Shown here: piece after piece, positions 1 to 8,164 of the stretch
Numbering within the stretch: the stretch's first letter is position 1
Layout of the letters: each line of letters begins with the position of its first letter
Source of the DNA: Actinobacteria bacterium UBA959
GTDB lineage: Bacteria; Actinomycetota; Actinomycetes; S36-B12; UBA5976
DNA: 24,686 nucleotides
Direction: 5' to 3'
Assembly: GCA_002293025.1 (NCBI GenBank)
Contig: DBCL01000014.1
Span: forward strand, 40,230 to 64,915
Translations under genes and position numbers: made by a program
Notes under the pieces: generated by a model
The model's input: the letters and a program-made list of their open reading frames with translations, nothing else
Databases searched by the model: none
Told to the model about the DNA's origin: nothing

Positions 1-1
1 A

Positions 2-136
2 ACTACTGAATTTTTAAACCGTGCTGGCTTATATTCCTTAAGTACAAGGACAATTTCAGCAATGAAGTTAGCCAGCACACCAAGCGAGTCATTAATTGCA
101 GGTCTTGTATCTCCAGAATTCATAGTAGGGGAGTAG
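2..136 (+). CDS. C-terminal end of a DUF1800 family protein (partial)
   Basis: An open frame enters from the left edge and stops at TAG 134-136, giving about 44 residues. The tail contains a SPEF motif (SPEFIVGE at the end), which resembles the ends of DUF1800 proteins. The start and main domain lie outside the window. The call rests largely on context: DUF1800 genes are commonly followed directly by a DUF1501 gene, and here the stop is only 2 bp before the DUF1501 start. That spacing implies co-transcription and probably translational coupling. The family's biochemical function is not established. An unrelated protein with a similar tail cannot be excluded. Confidence 0.55.
   Translation, partial: TTEFLNRAGLYSLSTRTISAMKLASTPSESLIAGLVSPEFIVGE
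128..133 (+). promoter_or_regulatory. Ribosome binding site of the DUF1501 gene
   Basis: GGGGAG, containing the GGAG core, lies five bases before the ATG at 139. It sits inside the last codons of the upstream DUF1800 gene, as expected for tandem translation from one mRNA. It supports the ATG at 139 as the start. Confidence 0.6.
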
Positions 137-138
137 TA

Positions 139-1380
139 ATGGATACAGTTACTCGGCGAAAGTTCCTGCAGATGTCAGGGGCAACTTCGGCTGCAGCCCT
201 ACTTTCTGGTGTAACTCAAGTTACTTGGGATGAGTTGATTGCTAGTAGTCAAGCAGCACCCAGAATTACTGGAGACAAAGTACTCGTTCTAATAACCCTT
301 TATGGTGGAAACGATGGTTTAACCACAATTGCACCTTATGAGGATCCAACCTACAAGTCCTTGCGGCAAAACTTGGCCTTAAATGCGTCTGAAGTTTTCC
401 CAATTGGACAAGGGCTTGGCATAAATGCAGCCATGACTAGCTTTAAAGATTTGTGGTTAGCTAACCGAATAGCAGTTATTTCTGGGGTGGGGTATCCAAA
501 ACCAAATAGATCTCACTTCACATCTATGGATATCTGGCAAACGGGATCCCCTGAAGAACCTATTACTTCTGGCTGGATTGGTCGTTGGCTTGATTCTTTA
601 GGCCATGATCCGCTGCGGGCACTTGGTATTGGATCAGTGCCACCACCTGTAGTTGTTGGGCTTAAAAGTGCGGCATCCGTGCTACCACTAACTAAGACCA
701 CGAAGACCTCTGCGTTAAGCAGTGCGACTGCAAATGCATTAGCCAAAGAAAACATCAAAGATTCTGCTCTGCGTAAACTAGCAGCGCGTGGCTTATCTGA
801 CTTACTAACTTCATCTGCTGCTCTAGGAGATGCTTTAGCAGCATCCCCTAGTTCAGCTGTTGAAACTGCTAACACAATCGATGGTGGCAGTGCTGGCGGT
901 CAAGGCTCATTAGATGTGCAATTGGATTTAGTATCAAGGTTAATTCGAAGTGGTCTAAGCACTCGAGTTTATGCCACCAGTTTAGGGGGGTTTGATACTC
1001 ATGCAGATGAAAAAGGCACACAGACAACTCTGCTCTCCAGATTAGCAACCGCTGTTGGCAAGTTCACGACCTCGCTTAAGGGCACAGTCCATGATAAAGA
1101 TGTGGTGATAATGATTCATTCAGAGTTTGGTCGACGCGTGTTAGCTAATGCAAGTTATGGAACTGATCATGGAACTTCAGGGCCAGTATTCTTGATTGGT
1201 AGTTCAGTAAAGGGTGGGCACCATGGAGAACACCCAGATTTAAACAAGTTGAATAATGGCGATCTAGGTGTCACTGTCGACTTTCGATCGATCTACGCTG
1301 AAGTAGCTGAAAATGTTCTAGGTGTGGAGTCTAGTCGTCTTCTTAAAGGAAGTTTTGGAAAGTTAGATTTGTTTTCTTAA
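139..1380 (+). CDS. DUF1501 family protein, predicted Tat-exported
   Basis: 413 residues. The N-terminus has a twin-arginine motif (RRKFLQM, R6-R7) and a hydrophobic stretch to about residue 24, so export in folded form by the Tat pathway is likely. The mature part has DUF1501 hallmarks: GGNDG near residue 57, the NRSHFTSMDIW segment near 124-134, GFDTH near 284, SEFGRR near 328 and TDHGTSG near 343. DUF1501 belongs to the alkaline-phosphatase/sulfatase-like fold, and the conserved Asp/His residues could bind metal, but no substrate is known. It is paired with the preceding DUF1800 gene and its stop overlaps that of the convergent Rieske gene. The full length and all motifs suggest a functional gene. 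The function remains unassigned; cell-surface hydrolase is only a guess. Confidence 0.85.
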   Translation: MDTVTRRKFLQMSGATSAAALLSGVTQVTWDELIASSQAAPRITGDKVLVLITLYGGNDGLTTIAPYEDPTYKSLRQNLALNASEVFPIGQGLGINAAMTSFKDLWLANRIAVISGVGYPKPNRSHFTSMDIWQTGSPEEPITSGWIGRWLDSLGHDPLRALGIGSVPPPVVVGLKSAASVLPLTKTTKTSALSSATANALAKENIKDSALRKLAARGLSDLLTSSAALGDALAASPSSAVETANTIDGGSAGGQGSLDVQLDLVSRLIRSGLSTRVYATSLGGFDTHADEKGTQTTLLSRLATAVGKFTTSLKGTVHDKDVVIMIHSEFGRRVLANASYGTDHGTSGPVFLIGSSVKGGHHGEHPDLNKLNNGDLGVTVDFRSIYAEVAENVLGVESSRLLKGSFGKLDLFS

Positions 1381-1389
1381 TTCCAAACT
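1351..1389. terminator. Possible bidirectional stem at a convergent gene end
   Basis: AGTTTTGGAA (1351-1360) can pair with TTCCAAACT (1381-1389), leaving one bulged base and a loop of about 20 bases. The stem spans the overlapping stops of the DUF1501 and Rieske genes. There is no clean U-run on either strand, so it is at best a weak terminator candidate. Confidence 0.25.
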
Positions 1390-1790
1390 AAGTAGACCAT
1401 GCCAGCACTTATGGCAATCTTACGTTTAGCTAATCCAGTTTGTGCAGGTCCTGAAACACGGGTGCCAGAAGCAGTAAACATAGAGTTGTGAGCAGGACAG
1501 ATAAAACCTTTTTCATCGGCTTTGGTTACTACTCCTTGGTGTGGACACTTCGCATCAAATCCAGAAGCAGTGTTTTTATTCCTAATCACCCAAACAGATT
1601 GTTTCTTGCCAAACCTATCCGTGCCAACAGCCAATTTAGCTCTTGCCTGTGGGAATGAACCTAGTTTCCCAAGCTTCACATAATTTTTAGGAATTGCAGC
1701 AGACAAATTCAAACCAACTGCTTCACCAGATTGCACCACCACCGTGGCAACCGATAATGCTGCCGCTTTGAGAAAATCTCGCTTGTTCAT
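1377..1790 (-). CDS. Small exported Rieske [2Fe-2S] protein
   Basis: 137 residues. The Rieske cluster motifs are C82-P-H84-Q-G and C98-P-A-H101, spaced as usual, giving the two Cys and two His ligands of a [2Fe-2S] cluster. The N-terminus (NKRDFLKAAALSVATVVV) looks like a Tat signal but has Lys-Arg in place of Arg-Arg. The signal is followed by about 55 residues before the cluster. The second motif is CPAH, not CPCH, and the first lacks the extra Cys after the Gly. The disulfide of cytochrome bc1-type Rieske proteins is therefore absent, and the protein resembles stand-alone Rieske ferredoxins. It probably acts as a periplasmic or surface electron carrier; its partner is not evident. It overlaps the convergent DUF1501 gene by 4 bp at TTAA and probably has a leaderless promoter. 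Confidence 0.85.
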   Translation of the reverse strand: MNKRDFLKAAALSVATVVVQSGEAVGLNLSAAIPKNYVKLGKLGSFPQARAKLAVGTDRFGKKQSVWVIRNKNTASGFDAKCPHQGVVTKADEKGFICPAHNSMFTASGTRVSGPAQTGLAKRKIAISAGMVYLVWN

Positions 1791-1796
1791 ACCTAA

Positions 1797-1802
1797 ACTC
1801 TA
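1797..1802 (-). promoter_or_regulatory. -10 box of the Rieske gene, leaderless spacing
   Basis: Read on the minus strand, TAGAGT ends six bases before the ATG at 1790. This TANNNT box places the predicted transcription start on the start codon. No Shine-Dalgarno sequence fits in between. I see no convincing -35 hexamer. Confidence 0.5.
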
Positions 1803-1855
1803 ATGAGAAACTGGGCTAGATGTCTGTGGAATCCATCCTGGATGAGGCGTATCAC

Positions 1856-1861
1856 TAGAGT
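1856..1861 (+). promoter_or_regulatory. -10 box of leuS
   Basis: TAGAGT, the same hexamer used by the divergent Rieske gene, ends nine bases before the ATG at 1871. A transcript starting about seven bases after it would carry only a few untranslated bases. This favours the ATG at 1871 over the TTG at 1862, which would lie upstream of the transcript start. Confidence 0.45.
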
Positions 1862-1870
1862 TTGCCCGAT

Positions 1871-4351
1871 ATGAGCACTGCTGAACCTCAAACCCAGGTT
1901 AATTCGCCTGATCCTGCGCAATTACAGGAGAAGTGGCTTCCAGTTTGGGATGACCTTGCCCCATTTAGAAGTGGGCGAAAAGATGATATGCGTCCTCGTA
2001 AATATGTGCTGGATATGTTCCCTTACCCATCTGGAGACTTGCACATGGGGCATGCCGAGGCTTACGCCCTCGGTGATGTTCTAGCTCGATATTGGGTGCA
2101 AAAAGGTTTCAATGTGATGCATCCAATTGGTTGGGATTCGTTTGGATTACCAGCTGAAAATGCAGCCATCAAAAGAGGGCTCAATCCAAAAACTTGGACT
2201 TACGAGAATATTGCCATTCAGCGCGCCTCCATGCGCAGGTACGCATGTTCATTTGATTGGGATCGAGTTTTAGTTACAAGTGACCCTGAATACTACAAAT
2301 GGAATCAATGGTTCTTTTTGAAGATGTATGAAAAAGGATTGGCATATCGAAAAGCAAGTGCAGTTAACTGGTGTTCTGATTGTCAAACAGTATTGGCAAA
2401 CGAGCAAGTAGTGGCAGGGCTATGCGAAAGATGTGATTCGCCAGTTACCAAGAAAAAGCTAACCCAGTGGTATTTGAAAATTACCGATTATGCAGACCGA
2501 CTTCTAGATGACATGGATCAACTTGTAGGGGCGTGGCCAGAAAAAGTCTTGACCATGCAACGCAATTGGATATCTAGGAGTGTTGGTGCAGAAGTTAAGT
2601 TTGAAATTATTGGCAGACCTGAACCAGTTGTTGTTTACACAACCAGACCAGACACGCTGTATGGCGCTACCTTCTTTGTGGTGGCTGTAGATTCAGATCT
2701 TGCAACTGAATTAGCTGCCAAGAGCACAGCACTTTCTGAATTTAACGCTTACTTAGAGGAAGTTAAGAAAGCCTCTGATATTGAGCGGTTAGCAACAGAT
2801 AGGCCAAAGACTGGTGTCTTTTTAAACCGATTTGCGATTAACCCAGTCAATGGCGAGCAACTTCCTATTTATGCTTCTGATTATGTGTTAGCTGACTACG
2901 GAACTGGAGCCATTATGGCTGTTCCAGCTCATGATCAACGTGATTTAGATTTTGCACGAACCTTTAATCTGCCAGTGAAAGTTGTTCTAGATACAGGTGA
3001 GCCAGATCCAAATGAAACTGGCATTGCGACTGTGGGGCCTGGCACATTGATTAATAGTGCTGAATTGAATGGACTTGTTAAAGATGACGCCATTGGGAAA
3101 ATTACTGAAACATTGGCCGCTAAGAAATTAGGGACACCAGCAGTTAATTATCGCTTGCGCGATTGGCTAATTTCTAGACAGAGATACTGGGGAACGCCAA
3201 TTCCGATAATTCATTGCTCTACATGTGGAGAAGTGCCAGTTCCAGCTGAACAACTCCCAGTTGTTTTGCCCGAATCTGAAGGCTTGGATTTGACCCCTAA
3301 AGGCACTAGCCCGTTAGGCGCAGCCGCTGACTGGGTCAATGTGGTTTGTCCTAAGTGTGGGGAACCTGCCAAAAGAGATGCCGACACTATGGATACATTC
3401 ATGGATTCTTCTTGGTATTTCTTGCGATATGTGTCACCTAATTTGGACACAGCACCTTTTGATGAAGCTGAAGCAAAAAACTGGATGCCAGTTGCACAGT
3501 ATGTGGGTGGCGTCACCCATGCAATCTTGCATCTGCTGTATGCCAGATTCTTTACCAAAGTGGCTTACGACTTGGGCATGATTAATGTGACCGAACCATT
3601 CAGCAGATTACTGAATCAAGGAATGGTTGTGATGAATGGTTCAGCTATGAGCAAGTCACGAGGAAATCTAGTCAAACTAACCGATGAGTTAACTGAGCAC
3701 GGTGTTGATGCCATCAGACTGGCAATGGTTTTTGCTGGCCCACCAGAAGATGATGTGGACTGGGCGGACGTATCTCCTGCTGGCTCTAAGAAATTCTTAG
3801 CTAGAGCTTGGCGATTGAGTGGCGATGTAACTGCAAAAGTAGGCGTGGATCCTAAAACTGGTGATGTTGAGTTGAGGAAGGTAACTCACCGATTGATGCA
3901 TGAAGCAGCTGTAGCGGTAGAGACATATCGGTTCAATGTTGCAGTAGCAAAGTCCATGGAGCTAGTAAATGCTGCTCGAAAAGCAATAGATACCGGTTGC
4001 GGACCCGCCGATCCTGCAGTTCGAGAATGCGTTGAGTCGGTTGCAATTCTTTTGTCTTTGTTTGCTCCCTACACCGCCGAAGAGATGTGGGAGCGATTAG
4101 GACATAAGCCATGTGTTGCTTTGGCTGGCTGGCTGGATGTGGACCCACAACTACTTGTAGCCCAGAGCATTGTTTGCGTAGTTCAAATCTCTGGCAAAGT
4201 TAAAGCCAGGATAGAAGTTCCGGTAGACATTTCAGCTGCTGACCTGGAGCAGTTAGCTCTAGCAGATGAATCTGTAGTGAAGGCTCTTGGTGACATCAAA
4301 GTCAAGCAAGTAATTGTCGTAGCGCCTAAATTAGTTAATATCGTTATTTAA
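1871..4351 (+). CDS. leuS: Leucyl-tRNA synthetase
   Basis: Class I synthetase that charges tRNA-Leu with leucine in the cytoplasm. From the ATG it has 826 residues, a normal length for bacterial LeuRS. The catalytic HIGH motif appears as HMGH (residues 58-61), preceded by FPYPSGDL. A Cys-rich zinc-binding segment (CSDC...CERC) follows. The CP1 editing domain has TTRPDTLYG and VPAHDQRD, whose Asp residues serve post-transfer editing. A second Cys pair set (CSTC, CPKC) precedes TMDTFMDSSWY, and the KMSKS loop is present as AMSKSRGN. The C-terminus has the anticodon-binding domain and the small LeuRS tail. The frame opens at TTG 1862, but I prefer ATG 1871 because of the promoter position. There is no room for a T-box leader. 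Confidence 0.96.
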   Translation: MSTAEPQTQVNSPDPAQLQEKWLPVWDDLAPFRSGRKDDMRPRKYVLDMFPYPSGDLHMGHAEAYALGDVLARYWVQKGFNVMHPIGWDSFGLPAENAAIKRGLNPKTWTYENIAIQRASMRRYACSFDWDRVLVTSDPEYYKWNQWFFLKMYEKGLAYRKASAVNWCSDCQTVLANEQVVAGLCERCDSPVTKKKLTQWYLKITDYADRLLDDMDQLVGAWPEKVLTMQRNWISRSVGAEVKFEIIGRPEPVVVYTTRPDTLYGATFFVVAVDSDLATELAAKSTALSEFNAYLEEVKKASDIERLATDRPKTGVFLNRFAINPVNGEQLPIYASDYVLADYGTGAIMAVPAHDQRDLDFARTFNLPVKVVLDTGEPDPNETGIATVGPGTLINSAELNGLVKDDAIGKITETLAAKKLGTPAVNYRLRDWLISRQRYWGTPIPIIHCSTCGEVPVPAEQLPVVLPESEGLDLTPKGTSPLGAAADWVNVVCPKCGEPAKRDADTMDTFMDSSWYFLRYVSPNLDTAPFDEAEAKNWMPVAQYVGGVTHAILHLLYARFFTKVAYDLGMINVTEPFSRLLNQGMVVMNGSAMSKSRGNLVKLTDELTEHGVDAIRLAMVFAGPPEDDVDWADVSPAGSKKFLARAWRLSGDVTAKVGVDPKTGDVELRKVTHRLMHEAAVAVETYRFNVAVAKSMELVNAARKAIDTGCGPADPAVRECVESVAILLSLFAPYTAEEMWERLGHKPCVALAGWLDVDPQLLVAQSIVCVVQISGKVKARIEVPVDISAADLEQLALADESVVKALGDIKVKQVIVVAPKLVNIVI

Positions 4352-4422
4352 CCCCAGGCGGTTTGTTTCAACAGAATTTGAATCAGCCAAAAATAAATGG
4401 AAAATAGATTAGATATTTGGCC

Positions 4423-5001
4423 ATGCATGTGCCAAATCTACCCAATCTAGATGCTCGATTACTCAAGTTTGCAGCTGTTACAGCAGTAGCTGCTGTGGCA
4501 TTTGGATTTGTAATCTCTTGGCTGGGGCAACCATCTGAGTTTGAATCAACAACGAGCATTAGTCAATTTGATGAAACAATCATTTCCCATGAACAAATCG
4601 TTATTCATGTCAAAGGATTTGTTATTAATCCTGGTGTGTACGAATTAGTAGTGGGTTCACGAGTGATTGATGCGCTAACGGCCGCGGGTGGGTTGAAGCC
4701 TGGCAAGAATTCAGGAGATTTAAACCTAGCTCGGACATTAATTGATGGAGAGCAAATCAATGTTGGAGCCAGTGCTGAACGAGCAAGTGCTGTAGCAAGA
4801 TCTGATGGTTTGATCAACATTAATACTGCTACCGCTGCACAATTAGAAGAACTGCCAGGCATTGGTGAGGTCCTAGCTAAGCGGATAATTGATCACCGAA
4901 CACAAAACGGTTTCTTCTCTGATATTTCTCAGTTAGGCAATGTTTCTGGAATTGGCCCAGCTAAATATGCAGACCTAAAAGACAAAATCTCAGTTTCGTG
5001 A
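4423..5001 (+). CDS. comEA: ComEA-type competence DNA-binding protein
   Basis: Membrane-anchored receptor that binds double-stranded DNA during natural transformation. From ATG 4423 it has 192 residues: a short N-terminus, one transmembrane segment at about residues 14-35, a linker, an SLBB domain (starting near VIHVKGFVINPGVYEL) and a C-terminal helix-hairpin-helix pair (ININTATAAQLEELPGIG, then NVSGIGPAKY). This is the usual domain order of Gram-positive ComEA. A TTG at 4417 is an alternative start in the same frame. Upstream AT-rich sequence (TAGATT at 4405, TAGATA at 4410) could hold a promoter, but I cannot choose between the boxes. It overlaps comEC by 4 bp (GTGA), so the two are translationally coupled. 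Confidence 0.92.
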   Translation: MHVPNLPNLDARLLKFAAVTAVAAVAFGFVISWLGQPSEFESTTSISQFDETIISHEQIVIHVKGFVINPGVYELVVGSRVIDALTAAGGLKPGKNSGDLNLARTLIDGEQINVGASAERASAVARSDGLININTATAAQLEELPGIGEVLAKRIIDHRTQNGFFSDISQLGNVSGIGPAKYADLKDKISVS

Positions 5002-7154
5002 CTAATAGAGCGAAATGGTTGGTTCTAGTTTCTTTATATCTACTAAGTGTTGCATTATCAACATTCATACAGCTTGACCGCTTTGATCAAGCTTATGGCT
5101 TATTCGAGCCAGCCAGCCCGATTCAAGTTGAGGTACAAATTGTTTCTGAGCCTAGGCTGCAGACTCAGCGGTTTGCCTCAGATACTGAACAGACAAGAAC
5201 TTGGGTAGAGGGAATCCTTAAAACTCTAAAAACTACCCAAGGAAGGTCTTACAAATTATCTATCCCAGTGACGGTAATGTTTAATTCAAATCTAGACGTA
5301 CCTCCGACTGGAAGTTTGATCGAAATTTCAAGCACTGCGTTTAGACAATCGTGGACAAAGCGAAGTTGTTGCATTCTAGAAGCAGCAAGTGAATTTGAGT
5401 TAATCCAAGACGCTCCAAGGTATTTAGCATTTGCTAACAAATTCAAGGACAATCTATTTAGATCAATGTCCTATGCGCCAAGCCATGGAGCTGCGTTAGT
5501 ACCAGGACTCCTACTTGGCGATACCAGGCACCAATCAACGCAATTAGATCTGGCTATGCGTACTAGTGGTTTATCTCATCTAACAGCAGTTAGTGGTGGC
5601 AATGTGACCATAGTTCTAGGTTTTGTAGTTGGCATACTGGCAACTTTTGGTTTGCAAGGCTTTCGATTAATCCTTGGTGCATCTTTGACCTTAATCTGGT
5701 ACGTGTTGATTGTTGGGTTTGAGCCATCAGTAATTAGGGCTGCAACCATGGGAAGTATTACGCTGGCTGCTTTTACTTTTGGTAAACCAACAACTACTGG
5801 TCGAATATTGGTGTTTACGGTTTTTGGGCTCACTATCGCAAATCCCTGGCTACTACTTTCATGGGGATTTGGTTTAAGTGTGTTTGCAACCGCAGGTCTA
5901 GTTTGGCTAGCTCCTCGGCTGATTGCAGTAATGCCTGTTAAGCATCCTTGGTCAATTGTCGCCGCATTGCTCGCAGCAACTATCTCTGCATCTGTGGTTA
6001 CCGCCCCCTTGATAGCCCTCATGACCGGCACCAGCTCCACAGTTACCGTGATCGCCAATTTATTGGCAGCACCGTTAGTGGCAATCACCACCGTGCTGGG
6101 GCTGGTGAGCTCATTAATTGCTTTTGGTTCTCCAGTAATTGCGGCACCAATTTCGTTCTTAGCAAGTCTGCCAGCAGAGTTGATTGCACAAATTGCACTG
6201 TTTAGTTCAAATCTTCCAGGTGCTAGCCAGCAGATTCCGCTGGGGGCAGTTGGGATTGGGTTTTTCTGGGTGGTCACTTTGGTCACATTGACTTTGATTG
6301 TCAAAAGTAATCTAAGCGCCAAAATATCGATTGCAATCTTTAGTTCAATTGGCTTGATTATTCCAATCTTAAGTTTTAGTTACCGATACATAGATGGCTG
6401 GCCCCCACCAAAAACTGTGTTAATTGCCTGCGATGTTGGCCAAGGGTCGGCGTTGTTGGTACCACTATCAAATAAGCGAGGAATTTTATTTGACGTTGGG
6501 CCAAATCCTAAAAAGATTGACGATTGCTTGGACCAAGCCGGCATAAATACCTTGGTAGCTATATTTCTTTCGCACTTTCATGCAGATCATGTCTTGGGGA
6601 TTGCTGGTGCTATTGATGGTAGGCGAGTTGAGCATGTATTTAGCACAGAAGTTTTTGAACCTCAGGATCAATACGTCGAAGTCAACCAGGTTTTAGAAGT
6701 TGCTGGTTTGAGATTGAAAACCATCAAGGCTGGTTCTATTTTTAAGATAGATCAAGTTCATATTGAAACTATTTGGCCCACTCGGATATTAACTGATGGC
6801 GTTGTTGCTAACCTGGCAAGTCTGGTGCAGATAGTTCAAGTTGCTGGTTCTCGTATTTTGATTACTGGAGATATTGAGCCAGCTGCCCAAGAAGCAATAA
6901 GGGCAGAAAATAAAAAGCAGGACTTTGATGTTGCCCTAATTCCTCATCATGGCTCGAAGTTTCAAGACCCAGCTTTTGCAGGTTGGGTAGGGAGTGATCT
7001 GGCCGTGGTGTCTGTTGGTGAAAATACCTTTGGACATCCAGCTGAACAAACCATAAAAAGCTGGAAGAATTTCTCCGAAATATTTAGAACTGATCAGTTG
7101 GGCAGTTTTGCGGTGCACCAACAAAATGGGCAGTTGAAAGTGAGTTACCGGTAG
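4998..7154 (+). CDS. comEC: ComEC/Rec2 DNA-uptake channel with metallo-beta-lactamase domain
   Basis: Polytopic inner-membrane protein that passes single-stranded DNA into the cytoplasm during transformation. It has 718 residues from the GTG that overlaps the comEA stop. Domains in order: an N-terminal hydrophobic helix (about 7-25), an OB-like DUF4131 region to about 140, the Competence domain with the hallmark SGLSHLTAVSGGNV (190-203) and many membrane helices to about 460, then a metallo-beta-lactamase domain. The last has H526-F-H528-A-D530-H531, ITGDIE and H650-H651-G. All metal-binding residues expected in ComEC nuclease-like domains are visible, so the C-terminal domain may be active. 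Its length matches single-gene ComEC proteins with all three domains. No pilus or comF genes are in the window. Confidence 0.94.
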   Translation: MTNRAKWLVLVSLYLLSVALSTFIQLDRFDQAYGLFEPASPIQVEVQIVSEPRLQTQRFASDTEQTRTWVEGILKTLKTTQGRSYKLSIPVTVMFNSNLDVPPTGSLIEISSTAFRQSWTKRSCCILEAASEFELIQDAPRYLAFANKFKDNLFRSMSYAPSHGAALVPGLLLGDTRHQSTQLDLAMRTSGLSHLTAVSGGNVTIVLGFVVGILATFGLQGFRLILGASLTLIWYVLIVGFEPSVIRAATMGSITLAAFTFGKPTTTGRILVFTVFGLTIANPWLLLSWGFGLSVFATAGLVWLAPRLIAVMPVKHPWSIVAALLAATISASVVTAPLIALMTGTSSTVTVIANLLAAPLVAITTVLGLVSSLIAFGSPVIAAPISFLASLPAELIAQIALFSSNLPGASQQIPLGAVGIGFFWVVTLVTLTLIVKSNLSAKISIAIFSSIGLIIPILSFSYRYIDGWPPPKTVLIACDVGQGSALLVPLSNKRGILFDVGPNPKKIDDCLDQAGINTLVAIFLSHFHADHVLGIAGAIDGRRVEHVFSTEVFEPQDQYVEVNQVLEVAGLRLKTIKAGSIFKIDQVHIETIWPTRILTDGVVANLASLVQIVQVAGSRILITGDIEPAAQEAIRAENKKQDFDVALIPHHGSKFQDPAFAGWVGSDLAVVSVGENTFGHPAEQTIKSWKNFSEIFRTDQLGSFAVHQQNGQLKVSYR

Positions 7155-7174
7155 AAACATGGCATGCTCAGCCC

Positions 7175-8164
7175 GTGAGCACACCATCTATATCAGTTAT
7201 TACGGGCACTGAATCATTTTTGAGCGAACGCGCGGTCAGCGATATTCGAGCAGGTTTACGCAAGTTAGGTGAATTTGACACGGTTGAGATTACCGTTGAT
7301 GAGGAAACTCGAAGCGGAGACCTGACTATCTCGGCTTCAGCGAATTTATTGGGCGGTAATCGTTTGGTGATTATAAACAATGTGGAACTACTGTCTGAAG
7401 AACTCATACCCGAACTTCGACAGATAATTGAATTCAATGATCCCGAATTATTCTTGGTCATTAAGCATCAAGATGGACGTCGAAATAAAAAGTTATTGAC
7501 TGAACTCACAGCATTGGGAAATACCATTCAAGCCAATAAGGTAACGGGCAAAAAAGAGATCTTGCAGTTTGTTCAACTTGAGGCAGCCAGGCATAAGCGA
7601 AAAATAACTGCTGACGCAATTGAGGCACTAAGAGTTGCTCTTGGAGACGATATCCGAATGCTGGCTGCAGCTATAGATCAAATTACGGCCAGTAGTTCAG
7701 AATCAATCTCGCGCGAACTAGTTGATGTTTATGTCGAAGGTATTGCGGATATTCGTGGATACCATGTTTCAGATCGAATCTGGGCAGGAGATCTAGCAAA
7801 TGCACTTGAGAAATTTAGGTGGATGGTGCTCAATAATGGTCATGGGGCAAACATCCAGGTAATTTCGGCGATAGCCCAGGATCTGCGCACCATGATTAAA
7901 GTAATGGGAGCCGAACCTGGAATGAGTGACCGAGATATTGCCACTTCTATTGGTTTAAGTGCCAACATGGATTGGAAAGTTAAAAACCTAAGACAGATTG
8001 CCCGCGGATGGAAGCCAGCAGCACTTGCTTATTTTGCTAATCGCTTGGCAGATATTGACGCACAGATCAAAGGCGGTGCAGAAGGTATTGGCTTGGATGA
8101 AAGTGCTCGCACAGCAGTGGTAGAGAAATTAATGTTAGAGATTGCAGCCCCAGGGGCTAGGTAA
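7175..8164 (+). CDS. holA: DNA polymerase III delta subunit
   Basis: Clamp-loader subunit that opens the beta sliding clamp and helps load it on primed DNA. 329 residues from GTG 7175, close to the usual length. The N-terminal Rossmann-like part begins SVITGTESFLSERAV and includes LVIINNVELL. The middle lid region has ALGDDIRMLAAAIDQI, and the C-terminal collar domain carries the conserved AIAQDLRTMIKV segment. Like other delta subunits it lacks a Walker A motif and should not bind ATP. It lies 20 bp after comEC, an arrangement frequent in bacteria, and is probably co-transcribed with it. An upstream ATG at 7159 is in another frame. The stop abuts that of rpsT, which is encoded on the other strand. 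Confidence 0.92.
   Translation: MSTPSISVITGTESFLSERAVSDIRAGLRKLGEFDTVEITVDEETRSGDLTISASANLLGGNRLVIINNVELLSEELIPELRQIIEFNDPELFLVIKHQDGRRNKKLLTELTALGNTIQANKVTGKKEILQFVQLEAARHKRKITADAIEALRVALGDDIRMLAAAIDQITASSSESISRELVDVYVEGIADIRGYHVSDRIWAGDLANALEKFRWMVLNNGHGANIQVISAIAQDLRTMIKVMGAEPGMSDRDIATSIGLSANMDWKVKNLRQIARGWKPAALAYFANRLADIDAQIKGGAEGIGLDESARTAVVEKLMLEIAAPGAR
8146..8158. terminator. Compact GC-rich hairpin at the holA/rpsT convergent end
   Basis: AGCCCC-A-GGGGCT is a perfect inverted repeat. As RNA it can form a 5-bp stem with a 3-base loop on either strand. It lies within the last codons of holA and seven bases past the rpsT stop. No U-run follows on the minus strand. It may be a U-less terminator or 3'-end protector for rpsT, or simply coding sequence. 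Confidence 0.35.

Noticed and set aside
513..875. Antisense open frame of 120 codons inside the DUF1501 gene
   Set aside because: Shadow of a strongly supported coding frame; no domain, no separate promoter.
1791..1870. T-box or other leader upstream of leuS
   Set aside because: The gap to the divergent gene is only 80 bp and the -10 box is next to the start codon, leaving no room for a structured leader.
1862..1870. TTG 1862 as the leuS start
   Set aside because: It directly follows the TAGAGT box and would not be within the transcript; ATG 1871 fits better.
4352..4422. Terminator after leuS
   Set aside because: No stem with a U-run was found; the short TGTT/AACA pairing is insignificant.
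5576..6322. Antisense open frame of 248 codons inside comEC
   Set aside because: It lies entirely opposite a well-supported ComEC membrane domain, has low-complexity Ala/Thr/Val/Ile composition expected from the complement of hydrophobic codons, and shows no recognisable domain.
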